Source of the DNA: JANQLC01 sp036881805
Lineage (GTDB): Bacteria > Bacteroidota > Bacteroidia > Flavobacteriales > JANQLC01
NCBI GenBank assembly: GCA_036881805.1
Contig: JBAJNK010000037.1
Location: 1 to 34,658, forward strand
DNA: 34,658 nt
Direction of reading: 5' to 3'
Every line of letters begins with the position of its first letter. The first letter of the stretch is position 1. The notes below the pieces were generated by a model. The model was given only the letters and a program-made list of their open reading frames with translations. It was not told the DNA's origin and made no database searches. Made by a program: the position numbers and the translations under genes. Shown piece by piece: positions 17,387 through 25,956 of this stretch.

Positions 17387-17424
17387 AATTATCTTCGGTT
17401 TTAATGGTTATTGCGCCGTGGATA

Positions 17425-17432
17425 CAAAGATA
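17425..17432 (-). promoter_or_regulatory. Probable -7 element of pruA
   Basis: On the minus strand TATCTTTG fits TAnnTTTG. No TTG is found at the standard distance; one lies about 25 bp upstream. The leader to the ATG at 17386 would be about 32 nt. Confidence 0.45.
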
Positions 17433-17537
17433 AGGAGAATATGAAAATTCGGGTACGCCCAAGGGGGTTAAAAATCAAAAATACAGCGAAATCCACACCT
17501 GAAAATTTGGGTATGTAAGCGAGGGGCGGACTAAAGG

Positions 17538-17685
17538 GATGGTTTTGCGGCTCGTCGGTTTGGTTGTACTCGGTTGGTTTCGGCGTACTGCGTCGGTGCG
17601 ATTGGGTTGTTGCATGGGTGGGCTGCGATTCGAATGGGTGCGTCGCTCGGGTCTCGTGAGTGGATTGGGTTCGTGCCATGCATGC
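17538..17685. repeat. G/T-rich degenerate repeat-like block E
   Basis: Short G/T-rich phrases of about 14-18 bp recur (TCGGTTTGGTTGTAC, TCGGTTGGTTTCGGCGTAC, TGCGTCGGTGCGAT, TGGGTTGTTGCATG). They resemble the T/G-rich strand of blocks C and D but are more diverged. The block runs up to the stop codon of the plug gene. Confidence 0.4.
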
Positions 17686-18951
17686 TTACCGATTCACCGA
17701 GTTGGCATGTGCCGTTCCGATCAACCGGTCGAATCGCTCGTTCCACAGCCGGATGTACAACAGGAAATGGTATTCGTTTTCCGTTTGCCAATGCGAGCCG
17801 TCAACAGCTGCATAGCGCACCACTCCGGAAACTCGGTCTCGGATGGCGTAAGCGTAATTATAAAAACCCTGTTTGAGTAGGATAGCCGATTCGTACCTGC
17901 GCGCTGCTCGGTTGAAATGCATTTTGTTTTCTCGGGTCAGTTGCCAATCGCTAAAAGCACCCACGACGTAAATATCCTTCTTCAACAGCGGGTTAAAGGT
18001 GTTCAGGCTAAAGTGAACCCAGGTATAATCGGCATTGCGCGCAGCATTGTACTCGTCGAGCCTTTCGACATTGCGAATGACAAATGCCCCGTCGATGTCT
18101 CCAAAAAAACTGTAAGCCCTTCCATTTCGAGGGATATCTGCTTTGAGATAGGTATGGGCAATACCATCTATATCACGCAGTTTGGAAATAGAAATACCAC
18201 CCGAAATCAAGCTCTTGGTATCGAACGAGCGAAATTCGCTTCCGCCTGGGAATCGCAGTTTTTTTGAAAGGGAATAATCTAGGGTATTTTGGTGGATAAA
18301 TCGGGGGTTAATAGCGCCTTTTAGCGTATTCCAATTGCTGTTTTGAAAAGCATACGCATAGACTTGCCGGCTGTTTCGGCTCAGATCCAGATACGGCTTG
18401 ACAACCGCTTTGGCGCTGAGCTGCTGTTGCGTTAACGCATTTCCAGTTGTGCGCTGTCCCGCATTTAGCTCGATGTCACTGCCTTCCTCGTATACGCAAA
18501 ACCGCCGCTCGATGATCGGCTTGTCGATGTCTTGTAAAAAAACGCGAATGCCATAGTTACCCGAAAGTCGAATCCGCATCTCCGAATTGGGAAAAACCAC
18601 CTTGTAGTGTTGGTAGTTCACTTGGGTTTGCTGGGATTGTCCGCGCGCTTGAATGTAAGCGGTACGCAGTCCACTCAGATATTCGGATTGAAATAGGTTT
18701 GATTCTCTCCAGTCGTGTGTATAGCGAACGATGGTGTAGCGGTAATCTTTTAATGCGCCTGTCAAGTCATCAAAACTCAGTACGAGGGAATCCCCCTTCT
18801 CAACGATGGGTGTGAACGAGTTATCTGCCCACTTGATGAGTTTTACAGTTTTGATATGCTCGGGCGGCGTAATGGTTTTAAAGTACTGGGCGTACGAATG
18901 GTACGGCACAAATAAAAACAAAGCGAAGGGCGATAAAATTGAGAAACGCAT
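17686..18951 (-). CDS. Type IX secretion system plug protein (DUF5103 family)
   Basis: 421 residues with a type I signal peptide (hydrophobic core FALFLFVP, likely cleavage after SYA before QYF). The mature start TITPPEHIKTVKL, followed by SLVLSFDDLTGALKDYRYTIVRYTHDW, is the typical opening of the DUF5103 family in Bacteroidota. Members include the protein described as the plug that closes the SprA translocon of the type IX secretion system. It should be periplasmic or outer-membrane associated. In this window it stands alone on the minus strand, divergent from nqrA with 113 bp between starts. I found no good TAnnTTTG element for it. The assignment rests on the family pattern, not on structure. 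Confidence 0.82.
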   Translation of the reverse strand: MRFSILSPFALFLFVPYHSYAQYFKTITPPEHIKTVKLIKWADNSFTPIVEKGDSLVLSFDDLTGALKDYRYTIVRYTHDWRESNLFQSEYLSGLRTAYIQARGQSQQTQVNYQHYKVVFPNSEMRIRLSGNYGIRVFLQDIDKPIIERRFCVYEEGSDIELNAGQRTTGNALTQQQLSAKAVVKPYLDLSRNSRQVYAYAFQNSNWNTLKGAINPRFIHQNTLDYSLSKKLRFPGGSEFRSFDTKSLISGGISISKLRDIDGIAHTYLKADIPRNGRAYSFFGDIDGAFVIRNVERLDEYNAARNADYTWVHFSLNTFNPLLKKDIYVVGAFSDWQLTRENKMHFNRAARRYESAILLKQGFYNYAYAIRDRVSGVVRYAAVDGSHWQTENEYHFLLYIRLWNERFDRLIGTAHANSVNR

Positions 18952-18994
18952 AAAATTACTTTCTTAAGACCCGAAAAACATCGGCGCGCAAACT

Positions 18995-19026
18995 TTGTTC
19001 TAACATGGGCAAATTAATTAAATTTG
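18995..19026 (+). promoter_or_regulatory. Promoter of the nqr operon
   Basis: TTG at 18995-18997 (within TTTG), 21-bp spacer, TAAATTTG at 19019-19026. The predicted transcript start, near 19033, is downstream of the first ATG of the open frame (19005), so translation must begin at the ATG at 19065. Confidence 0.65.
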
Positions 19027-19064
19027 CACGGATTTTTGCGCATAAATCAACCCCATTTTTCCTC

Positions 19065-20420
19065 ATGTCAAAGGACATTCGATTCAGACGGGGACTCGAT
19101 ATCAAATTAACCGGGGAATCGGTGCCTTCGATTGCAGCTGCCCCCAAGTCGAGCGTCTACGCCATCACACCCGATGATTTTCACGGCGAAACGCCGAAAT
19201 TGCTGCTCGGAGAAGGTGCGGAAGTCAAAGCCGGAACGCCCCTCTTTTACACCAAGCGCGATGCGCGCATTAAGGTGGTCTCTCCCGTAAGTGGAGAGGT
19301 GGTTGAAATCCAGCGCGGTGCCCGGCGTAAAATAATGGAGATTCGCATTTTGGCCGACCGCGACCGGATCGATTACGAAGCATTTCGCGTACCCGTTATA
19401 TCGAACTCCTCGGCTGAGGCGCTCAAGGCCTTCCTATGCCGTAGCGGACTGTGGCCCTACATACGACAACGCCCCTATGCCATTGTCGCCAACCCGGATG
19501 ACGAGCCACGAGACATTTATATCTCTGGCTTTGACAGCCATCCATTGGCACCCGATTACACCTTCTCGCTAAGGGATAAGCGCGCAGAGATCGCCAAGGC
19601 GGTTGCGGTTTTGAAACGGCTCACCCCGGGCCAGGTACACATTTCACTTCGCGCTTCTGATACCGACTCGCCATTGGGCGGCATGGACGGAATCGCATAT
19701 CATAGGGTGCACGGCCCGCATCCCGCCGGCAATGTCGGCGTGCAAATTCACCACACCCGACCGATCAATCCAGGGGAAAAGGTATGGACGGTACAAGCAC
19801 CCGACCTAGTTGTGATCGGACATGCGTTTGTAAAAGGCGTGTTTTCGCCCGAGCGCGTGGTGGCTTTGGCCGGCTCTCAAGTCAAGCAACCCAAATACTA
19901 CCGGGCTTTGGCGGGTGCGCAGATCAGTTCGATCACAGCTGGTAATGTAAAGACTGGCGGCAAACGCTTGATCTCCGGCAATCCGTTAACCGGTACACAA
20001 GTGCGAGAAGAAGGGTTTCTGCGTTGGTATCACAACCAAATCACCGCCATTCCAGAAGGGAATGCACACCGGTTTATGGGGTGGTTGCTGCCCGACAGAA
20101 AGCGGTTTAGCCTTTCCAGAGCGGGGTTTTTCTCCTGGCTGACGCCGAATAAAAGGTATGCATTGGACACCAATACCAATGGGGAGCACCGGGCTTTGGT
20201 GGTCACGGGGCTCTACGAAAAGGTTTTCCCCTTCGACTTATATCCCATGGAATTGCTCAAGGCAACCCTGACAAAAGACATCGATAGGATGGAAAAGCTC
20301 GGGATTTATGAGATCGCACCTGAGGATTACGCTTTGCCAGAGTTCGTTTGTCCTTCCAAGACCGAGTGCCAATCGATCATCCGAGAAGGCCTGGATTTAA
20401 TGATTGAAGAGGTCGGCTAA
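19065..20420 (+). CDS. nqrA: Na+-translocating NADH-quinone reductase subunit A
   Basis: 451 residues, the normal NqrA length, starting MSKDIRFRRGLDIKL. Peripheral cytoplasmic subunit of the six-subunit Na+ pump, associated with quinone binding. Recognisable NqrA features: GLDIKLTGE at the start, GEGAEVKAGTPLFYTKRD and VSPVSGEVVEIQRGARR (lipoyl-like/barrel-sandwich part), and HNQITAIPEGN with LPMD-like FDLYPMELLKATL near the C-terminus. The open frame extends 20 codons further upstream, but that extension overlaps the promoter. First gene of nqrABCDEF; 18 bp to nqrB. Confidence 0.95.
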   Translation: MSKDIRFRRGLDIKLTGESVPSIAAAPKSSVYAITPDDFHGETPKLLLGEGAEVKAGTPLFYTKRDARIKVVSPVSGEVVEIQRGARRKIMEIRILADRDRIDYEAFRVPVISNSSAEALKAFLCRSGLWPYIRQRPYAIVANPDDEPRDIYISGFDSHPLAPDYTFSLRDKRAEIAKAVAVLKRLTPGQVHISLRASDTDSPLGGMDGIAYHRVHGPHPAGNVGVQIHHTRPINPGEKVWTVQAPDLVVIGHAFVKGVFSPERVVALAGSQVKQPKYYRALAGAQISSITAGNVKTGGKRLISGNPLTGTQVREEGFLRWYHNQITAIPEGNAHRFMGWLLPDRKRFSLSRAGFFSWLTPNKRYALDTNTNGEHRALVVTGLYEKVFPFDLYPMELLKATLTKDIDRMEKLGIYEIAPEDYALPEFVCPSKTECQSIIREGLDLMIEEVG

Positions 20421-20438
20421 ACTCCATACCCGTATGCC

Positions 20439-21590
20439 ATGAAACCGTTGCGAAATTTTTTTGATGCGCTCCAGTCTAAGGTGCGCGAAACCCCCAAGCT
20501 GCACAAGTACCAGCCGGTGGTCAATGCGTTTGATACGATTTTCTTCACCCCGAATCAAACCACGAAGAACGGCGTGCACATCCGAGACGGTGTAGACCTG
20601 AAACGGGTGATGGGTACGGTTGTCATCGCACTGATTCCCGCTTTGTTATTCGGTATGTACAATGTGGGCTATCAACACTTTATCCAACTGCCCGGCGCAC
20701 ACGGTTTTTGGGAAATGTTTCGCTTTGGCGCCCGCAGGGTTTTGCCCCTGGTCATCGTATCCTATACAGTCGGGCTGACCGTGGAATTTACCTTCGCCGT
20801 TTTGCGTGGCCATGAGGTGAATGAAGGCTACCTCGTAACCGGTATGTTGATACCCCTGATCGTTCCGGTGGATTTACCCCTATGGATGTTGGCCGTCTCC
20901 GTAGTTTTTGCAGTGATAATCGGCAAAGAGGCCTTTGGCGGTACGGGGATGAATGTATTAAATCCCGCTTTGGTCGCACGGGCTTTTCTCTTTTTTGCTT
21001 ATCCGACCTTTATGTCCGGCGATATATGGGTAGCCGGCGCCACTGCGACAGATGCGATTTCAGGTGAGTCCCTGCTCGGTAAACTCGGCCTGGGGCATGC
21101 GGTGACAGGCGGTACCATGCGTATGTTTGTCGGTTTGATTCCCGGTTCAGTCGGCGAGACTTCCGTCGTGGCCATATTGATCGGCGCTATCATCCTGATC
21201 TATACCGGCGTCGGCAGCTGGCGCATCATGCTATCCGCCCTGATCGGTGCTTCGCTGATGGGCTTGACCTTCAATGCGATTGGAAGCGGTGCTTTGATGT
21301 CCTTTCCCTGGTGGAAACACTTGCTGCTCGGCGGTTTCATGTTCGGTATCGCATTTATGGCCACCGATCCGGTTTCGGCTGCGCAGACGACCCGGGGTAA
21401 ATGGATCTACGGATTTTTAATAGGCTTGATGAGCATACTGATTCGGGTGTTTAACCCCGCATATCCGGAAGGCGTGATGCTGGCCATTTTGTTTATGAAT
21501 GTGATGGCGCCTTTGATCGACCACGTCGTCATTGCATCAAACATCAAAAAAAGGCAGCGGCGATACCGATCAGCGATAGCTAATTCTTAA
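20439..21590 (+). CDS. nqrB: Na+-translocating NADH-quinone reductase subunit B
   Basis: 383 residues, multi-spanning membrane subunit that carries the Na+ channel, a covalently bound FMN and riboflavin. NqrB pattern seen: LRNFFDALQSKVRE start, HIRDGVDLKRVMGTV before the first helix, GKEAFGGTGMNVLNPALVARAFLFFAYP, and MATDPVSAAQT near 305-316. At the flavinylation site, where S/TGAT with an acceptor threonine is expected, the sequence is DAISGESLLG (Asp205 to Ser211), so the acceptor would be Ser211. The stop is 12 bp before nqrC. Confidence 0.95.
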   Translation: MKPLRNFFDALQSKVRETPKLHKYQPVVNAFDTIFFTPNQTTKNGVHIRDGVDLKRVMGTVVIALIPALLFGMYNVGYQHFIQLPGAHGFWEMFRFGARRVLPLVIVSYTVGLTVEFTFAVLRGHEVNEGYLVTGMLIPLIVPVDLPLWMLAVSVVFAVIIGKEAFGGTGMNVLNPALVARAFLFFAYPTFMSGDIWVAGATATDAISGESLLGKLGLGHAVTGGTMRMFVGLIPGSVGETSVVAILIGAIILIYTGVGSWRIMLSALIGASLMGLTFNAIGSGALMSFPWWKHLLLGGFMFGIAFMATDPVSAAQTTRGKWIYGFLIGLMSILIRVFNPAYPEGVMLAILFMNVMAPLIDHVVIASNIKKRQRRYRSAIANS

Positions 21591-21602
21591 CTTTGTAGCG
21601 GT

Positions 21603-22340
21603 ATGGCATGGGATACAAATAAAAACGGTTATACCGTCATCTTCGCAACCGTCTTGGTAATCGCGGTCGGCACCCTACTATCGGTAGCAGCGATCTCGCT
21701 CGAGCCTTTTCAACGAGAAAATGCGGATTTAGAAAAGATGCAGAGCATTTTGCGCGCCATTCGCGTACAGGTAGATCGAAGCGATGCGGCTGAGAGCTAT
21801 AAAGAATATATCGAGAAGGCTTTGGTGCTCGACGATAGCGGCAATGCGGTTGAAAACCCAAAAACGCCTGCTTTTCATATCGATCTGGCTACCGAGATGA
21901 AGAAGCCCCTCGCTGCGCAGGGATTGCCTATTTTTAAAGCGGAGAAAGATGGCCAAACATACTACATTATGCCCCTTTACGGGCATGGGTTGTGGGGTCC
22001 GATCTGGGGTTATGTTTCACTCGATAGCGATCTGAATACGGTGTATGGCATCACTTTTGACCACGCTTCAGAGACGCCTGGTTTGGGTGCTGAAATCACG
22101 CAGCCTTATTTTCAGAATCAGTACCGATCAGAAAAGATTTTCGATGATCAGGGGCAGTTTAGGGGAATAACCGCTGTTAAAGGGTATAGGGATGCGAATC
22201 GGGATAAGAAGGACGATGGCGAAGTCGATACGATTTCGGGGGCTACCATTACCAGCAATGGTGTGACCGCGATGATATACGACCGCTTACAGCTGTATCT
22301 CCCTTATTTCAAAAAATTAAAAATGCGCGATCATGGCTGA
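21603..22340 (+). CDS. nqrC: Na+-translocating NADH-quinone reductase subunit C
   Basis: 245 residues: one N-terminal transmembrane helix (about 10-31) and a periplasmic FMN-binding domain. The covalent-flavin motif is canonical: DTISGATITSNGV with acceptor Thr215. PLYGHGLWGPIWGYVSLD and DHASETPGLGAEIT are typical NqrC/RnfG motifs. The FMN would be attached by ApbE, which is not encoded in the window. It overlaps nqrD by 8 bp. Confidence 0.96.
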   Translation: MAWDTNKNGYTVIFATVLVIAVGTLLSVAAISLEPFQRENADLEKMQSILRAIRVQVDRSDAAESYKEYIEKALVLDDSGNAVENPKTPAFHIDLATEMKKPLAAQGLPIFKAEKDGQTYYIMPLYGHGLWGPIWGYVSLDSDLNTVYGITFDHASETPGLGAEITQPYFQNQYRSEKIFDDQGQFRGITAVKGYRDANRDKKDDGEVDTISGATITSNGVTAMIYDRLQLYLPYFKKLKMRDHG

Positions 22341-23022
22341 AACGGCAGTTAAGACCCAGAGAAAAATAGAACCGCTGCTTTCCAAGCGAAACCGAAAACT
22401 CGTCACCGATCCCTTTAACGACAACAACCCGATTACCGTACAGGTGTTGGGTATTTGTTCGGCCCTGGCGGTTACCGCCAAGCTGGTCCCGGCCATTGTC
22501 ATGGGCATATCCGTCACCGTGGTAATCGCTTTCGGAAATGTGGTCATTTCCGCAATCAGGAACCTGATTCCCAATCGGATTCGGATTATCGTACAGCTCG
22601 TCGTGGTGGCTGCCCTAGTGATTTTAGTCGACCAGGTATTGCGCGCCTTTGCTTATGATGTCAGCAAGCAGCTCTCCGTATTCGTGGGCTTGATCATCAC
22701 CAATTGCATCATCATGGGGCGCTTCGAGGCCTTTGCGCTGGGCAATACCCCCTGGCGTTCATTCTTAGATGGGGTGGGTAACGGCGCCGGGTATGGCCTC
22801 ATCTTGGTCACCGTCGCATTTTTCAGAGAATTGCTGGGCTCCGGTACCTTGTTCGGATTTCCGATATTGGGAAATTCCACCCCTGGACAGGAAACCGGCT
22901 TGTTTGCCATGGGGTACCACAACAATGGCTTTATGCTTTTGGCTCCTATGGCACTCATCGCAGTAGGTATCATCATTTGGGTGCAGCGCGCCTATAATAA
23001 GAAATTAATAGAAAAAAACTGA
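22333..23022 (+). CDS. nqrD: Na+-translocating NADH-quinone reductase subunit D
   Basis: 229 residues, a six-helix membrane subunit of the NqrD/RnfE family. Seen: NPITVQVLGICSALAVTAKL, RNLIPNRIRIIVQLVVVAALV, GLIITNCIIMGRFEAFA (about 120-136, containing the conserved half-channel cysteine in TNC thought to help bind the iron-sulfur centre shared with NqrE), and the loop GNTPWRSFLDGVGNGAGYG. The N-terminus has about 20 extra charged residues before the core. One base separates its stop from the nqrE ATG. Confidence 0.96.
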   Translation: MAETAVKTQRKIEPLLSKRNRKLVTDPFNDNNPITVQVLGICSALAVTAKLVPAIVMGISVTVVIAFGNVVISAIRNLIPNRIRIIVQLVVVAALVILVDQVLRAFAYDVSKQLSVFVGLIITNCIIMGRFEAFALGNTPWRSFLDGVGNGAGYGLILVTVAFFRELLGSGTLFGFPILGNSTPGQETGLFAMGYHNNGFMLLAPMALIAVGIIIWVQRAYNKKLIEKN

Positions 23023-23023
23023 G

Positions 23024-23758
23024 ATGCGAGAACTGGCAGATTTATTCGTAAAGTCCATTTTTATCAACAACATGATATTCGCCTACTTTTTGGGTATGTG
23101 TTCCTATTTAGCGGTATCTAAAAAGGTCTCTACGGCAGTGGGGTTGGGCGCAGCGGTTATCTTTGTACTCCTGATCACCGTTCCCCTGAATTACTTGTTG
23201 AACACATACGTATTGGAACCGGGGGCTTTGGCTTGGTTAGACGATAGTTTTGCCGATGTGGACTTGAGTTTTCTAGCCTTTATCATGTTTATCGCCACCA
23301 TCGCCTCCATGGTGCAGCTCGTGGAAATGGTGGTAGAGCGCTTTTCTCCTGCGCTGTATGGCTCCTTGGGCATCTTTTTGCCCTTGATCGCCGTGAACTG
23401 CGCCATACTGGGCGCCAGCTTGTTTATGCAGCAAATGAACTTTACAAGCGTTGTGGAGCCCGTGGTTTACGGCCTGGGTTCCGGCATCGGTTGGTTCTTG
23501 GCCATTGTCGCCTTAGCAGCCATCCGAGAAAAAATGCGTTATTCCAATGTGCCGGCTCCCCTTCGCGGCTTGGGGGTTACCTTTATCCTGACCGGTTTGA
23601 TGGCCATCGGTTTTATGAGCTTTGGCGGCATCAAATTGGGCGGGGATAGAAACACCGCTCAAAAGGAGTCCAATGCGCAGGAGATAGCCGTAAAAAAAGA
23701 TGAGAAAAGCGATAAAACGAAAGGAACAGTCGCCTGTCAAACCGCATTAAATAATTGA
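23024..23758 (+). CDS. nqrE: Na+-translocating NADH-quinone reductase subunit E with C-terminal tail
   Basis: 244 residues. The core (about 1-206) is the NqrE/RnfA membrane protein, inverted relative to NqrD: FVKSIFINNMIFAYFLGMCSYLAVSKK start, LPLIAVNCAILGASLFM with the conserved cysteine in VNC, and the usual end GFMSFGGIKL. Most NqrE proteins end about there; this one continues for some 38 hydrophilic residues rich in Lys, Glu, Asp and Gln (DEKSDKTKG). The tail is in frame and followed directly by nqrF (3-bp gap), so it is probably translated. Confidence 0.95.
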   Translation: MRELADLFVKSIFINNMIFAYFLGMCSYLAVSKKVSTAVGLGAAVIFVLLITVPLNYLLNTYVLEPGALAWLDDSFADVDLSFLAFIMFIATIASMVQLVEMVVERFSPALYGSLGIFLPLIAVNCAILGASLFMQQMNFTSVVEPVVYGLGSGIGWFLAIVALAAIREKMRYSNVPAPLRGLGVTFILTGLMAIGFMSFGGIKLGGDRNTAQKESNAQEIAVKKDEKSDKTKGTVACQTALNN

Positions 23759-23761
23759 GCT

Positions 23762-25075
23762 ATGATGGTTTTAGCCGCATTGGGGACGACTTTGGTCTTC
23801 GCTATTGCAGCCTTCTTATTTGTCGTTCTTTTACTCGTGGCCTTATTGCTGACCGCCAAGGCCAAGTTGAGCCCTTCGGGTCCGGTTTCCATAGAGATCA
23901 ATGGCCAGGAACCCATCTCGGTGGAATCGGGCGGTACGCTTTTGCGTACTTTGAGCGAGAAAAAAATATTCCTGCCTTCGGCTTGTGGCGGTGGCGGCAC
24001 CTGTTTGCAATGCAAATGCCAGGTTTTGGCGGGCGGGGGTGAAGTGCTTCCGACTGAATCGCCCAACTTTACGCGCAGAGAGGTCCAGGATCACTGGCGC
24101 CTGGGTTGTCAGGTAAAAGTGCGACAGGATATGCAGATCAAAATCCCGGAAGAGATATTCGGGATTCAGAAATGGGAGGCCACCGTCATGCGCAATTACA
24201 ACGTATCCTCATTTATCAAAGAGTTCGTCGTCGAGCTGCCCGAAGAGATGGATTACAAAGCGGGCGGCTACATACAGATCGAAGTACCCCCTTGTGAAGT
24301 CGACTATCGGGATATCGACATCAGCGCACACCCCGATGAGCATCCCGGGGCGCTGGACAAGTTTCAACTGGAATGGGACAAGTTTCAATTGTGGTCTTTA
24401 AAAATGGCCAATGATGAAACCTTGGAACGCGCCTACTCCATGGCGTCTTATCCGGCCGAAGGACGCGAGATCATGTTGAATGTGCGCATTGCTACCCCCC
24501 CTTTCGACCGCAAAAAGGGCGGTTGGATGGATGTGAATCCCGGCGTGGCTTCCTCCTATATCTTTTCGAGAAAACCGGGTGATAAAGTAGTGGTCTCCGG
24601 ACCCTTCGGCGAGTTTTTTATCAACGAAAACAGCGATGCCGAAATGCTTTATGTAGGGGGTGGTGCCGGTATGGCACCCATGCGCTCCCACCTGTATGAG
24701 CTGTTCAAAACCTTACAAACCAATAGAAAAGTCACCTATTGGTATGGCGGGCGATCGAAGAGAGAATTGTTCTACGTCGATCACTTCAGGGCACTGGAAA
24801 GGGAGTTTCCCAATTTCAAATTTTACGTTGCGCTTTCCGAACCCCTACCGGAAGACAACTGGCAAGTAAAAAAGGGATTGGCTGGGGAAGGCGACGGTTT
24901 CGTCGGTTTTGTCCACCAGGTGGTAATCGATAACTATTTGAAGTATCACGAACAACCGGAAGAAATCGAGGTGTACTTCTGCGGCCCGCCTTTGATGAAC
25001 CAAGCCGTGGAAAAGATGGCTGAAGATTTTGGTGTACCACCTGAAAATATACGCTTTGACGATTTTGGTGGCTGA
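23762..25075 (+). CDS. nqrF: Na+-translocating NADH-quinone reductase subunit F
   Basis: 437 residues; the electron-entry subunit that oxidises NADH. N-terminal membrane helix (about 4-31), then a 2Fe-2S ferredoxin domain with ligands Cys75, Cys81, Cys84 and Cys116 (SACGGGGTCLQC and GCQVKV), then an FAD domain with RAYSMASYP, and an NADH domain with YVGGGAGMAPMRSHL and CGPPLMNQAVEKM near the C-terminus. Extra residues in the FAD domain around the DEHPGALDKFQLEWDKFQ stretch are common in NqrF. Last gene of the operon; no strong hairpin follows. Confidence 0.97.
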   Translation: MMVLAALGTTLVFAIAAFLFVVLLLVALLLTAKAKLSPSGPVSIEINGQEPISVESGGTLLRTLSEKKIFLPSACGGGGTCLQCKCQVLAGGGEVLPTESPNFTRREVQDHWRLGCQVKVRQDMQIKIPEEIFGIQKWEATVMRNYNVSSFIKEFVVELPEEMDYKAGGYIQIEVPPCEVDYRDIDISAHPDEHPGALDKFQLEWDKFQLWSLKMANDETLERAYSMASYPAEGREIMLNVRIATPPFDRKKGGWMDVNPGVASSYIFSRKPGDKVVVSGPFGEFFINENSDAEMLYVGGGAGMAPMRSHLYELFKTLQTNRKVTYWYGGRSKRELFYVDHFRALEREFPNFKFYVALSEPLPEDNWQVKKGLAGEGDGFVGFVHQVVIDNYLKYHEQPEEIEVYFCGPPLMNQAVEKMAEDFGVPPENIRFDDFGG

Positions 25076-25265
25076 CGACCTGTCATCAAAAAAATAAGTG
25101 TATTCGGTTTAAGCCGTAATTTACCCCGAGTCGTCGACATCCAACGATCGATCAAATATCCCGACATATCGCCAAACCGAGATATAAAAAAACAAACATA
25201 CTTTGCCTTCATCGAAAATACTTTTATAATTTAGCGTGCATTATCACAACCTGTTTGTAATGCAA
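25076..25265. other. Short spacer after nqrF
   Basis: A/T-rich, no gene, terminator or RNA seen. It leads into repeat block C. Confidence 0.4.
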
Positions 25266-25620
25266 TTTTTGCATTGATAAGGGTTTATGTCGACGGTGGA
25301 TTTGAATCGATAAGGGTTTTGTATCGATAAGAGTTTGTATTGCGTTGTTTCAATTGGATTGTCCCATCAGGCTTTTTGCACTTGTCTTTCTCGCAATTGG
25401 CTTAGACCGGTTTTGCGTCGATAGCGGTTTTGAATTTTCTCATTTTTTTGATGTGTTATCCCCTATCGGGTTCTTTGCACTTGTCTTTGCTACAATTGAT
25501 GTAAGCGGGTTTTATTTCGCTGGTGGGTTTGTATCGACAAAGGTTTTGTATCGGTTGCTGTTTTTGCATTGATAAGGGTTTTGTATTGATAAAAGATTTT
25601 TGTCGATGGCTTTGGTAGGG
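25266..25620. repeat. Degenerate tandem repeat block C (16-17 bp units)
   Basis: The unit consensus is TYGATAAGGGTTTTGTA. A 21-bp segment at 25266-25286 recurs exactly at 25561-25581. Two longer units, each with TTTGCACTTGTCTTT, occur at about 25374-25388 and 25474-25488. GCGGTTTTGAA and the TTTTTGCRCTTGTCTTT phrase also occur in block A (about 2691-2722), linking the families. It lies between the converging 3' ends of nqrF and the PNP gene. Confidence 0.72.
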
Positions 25621-25956
25621 CATTTACGAGATTTAGCGACTCGAAATTTTTGGGTTTTGCGATATGGCACCGCATGGATGGTAGGTAGCTGGGTCTCTTT
25701 TATTTTCGCGTTCCGTCGGTATAAATCATATCACTTCCGCAGCGTTAAGCGGGTTTGGCTCGGCTTTGCCATTTGCATCTGTTTTGGGTTTAAAAATCAG
25801 CGCTGTTATTAGAGATATGCGTCTTTTGTACCCTGGGCTGTATGACGGGCCTATACCATTCTGCACCTGAGCTGTATTTTCAGTTCGCCGTCTTCGTTTT
25901 GCGCCCCTCATTTGATTCGGTAGGGTCTTTTGTTCAGCAACTCTACTGGCCTTAGT
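25621..25956. other. Spacer between repeat block C and the PNP gene
   Basis: Some 330 bp with only short, overlapping frames and no recognisable domain, RNA gene or strong hairpin. Confidence 0.4.

Noticed and set aside
25266..25620. Block C as a CRISPR array
   Set aside because: Units are short, imperfect and contiguous, without unique spacers of constant length, and no cas genes are present.
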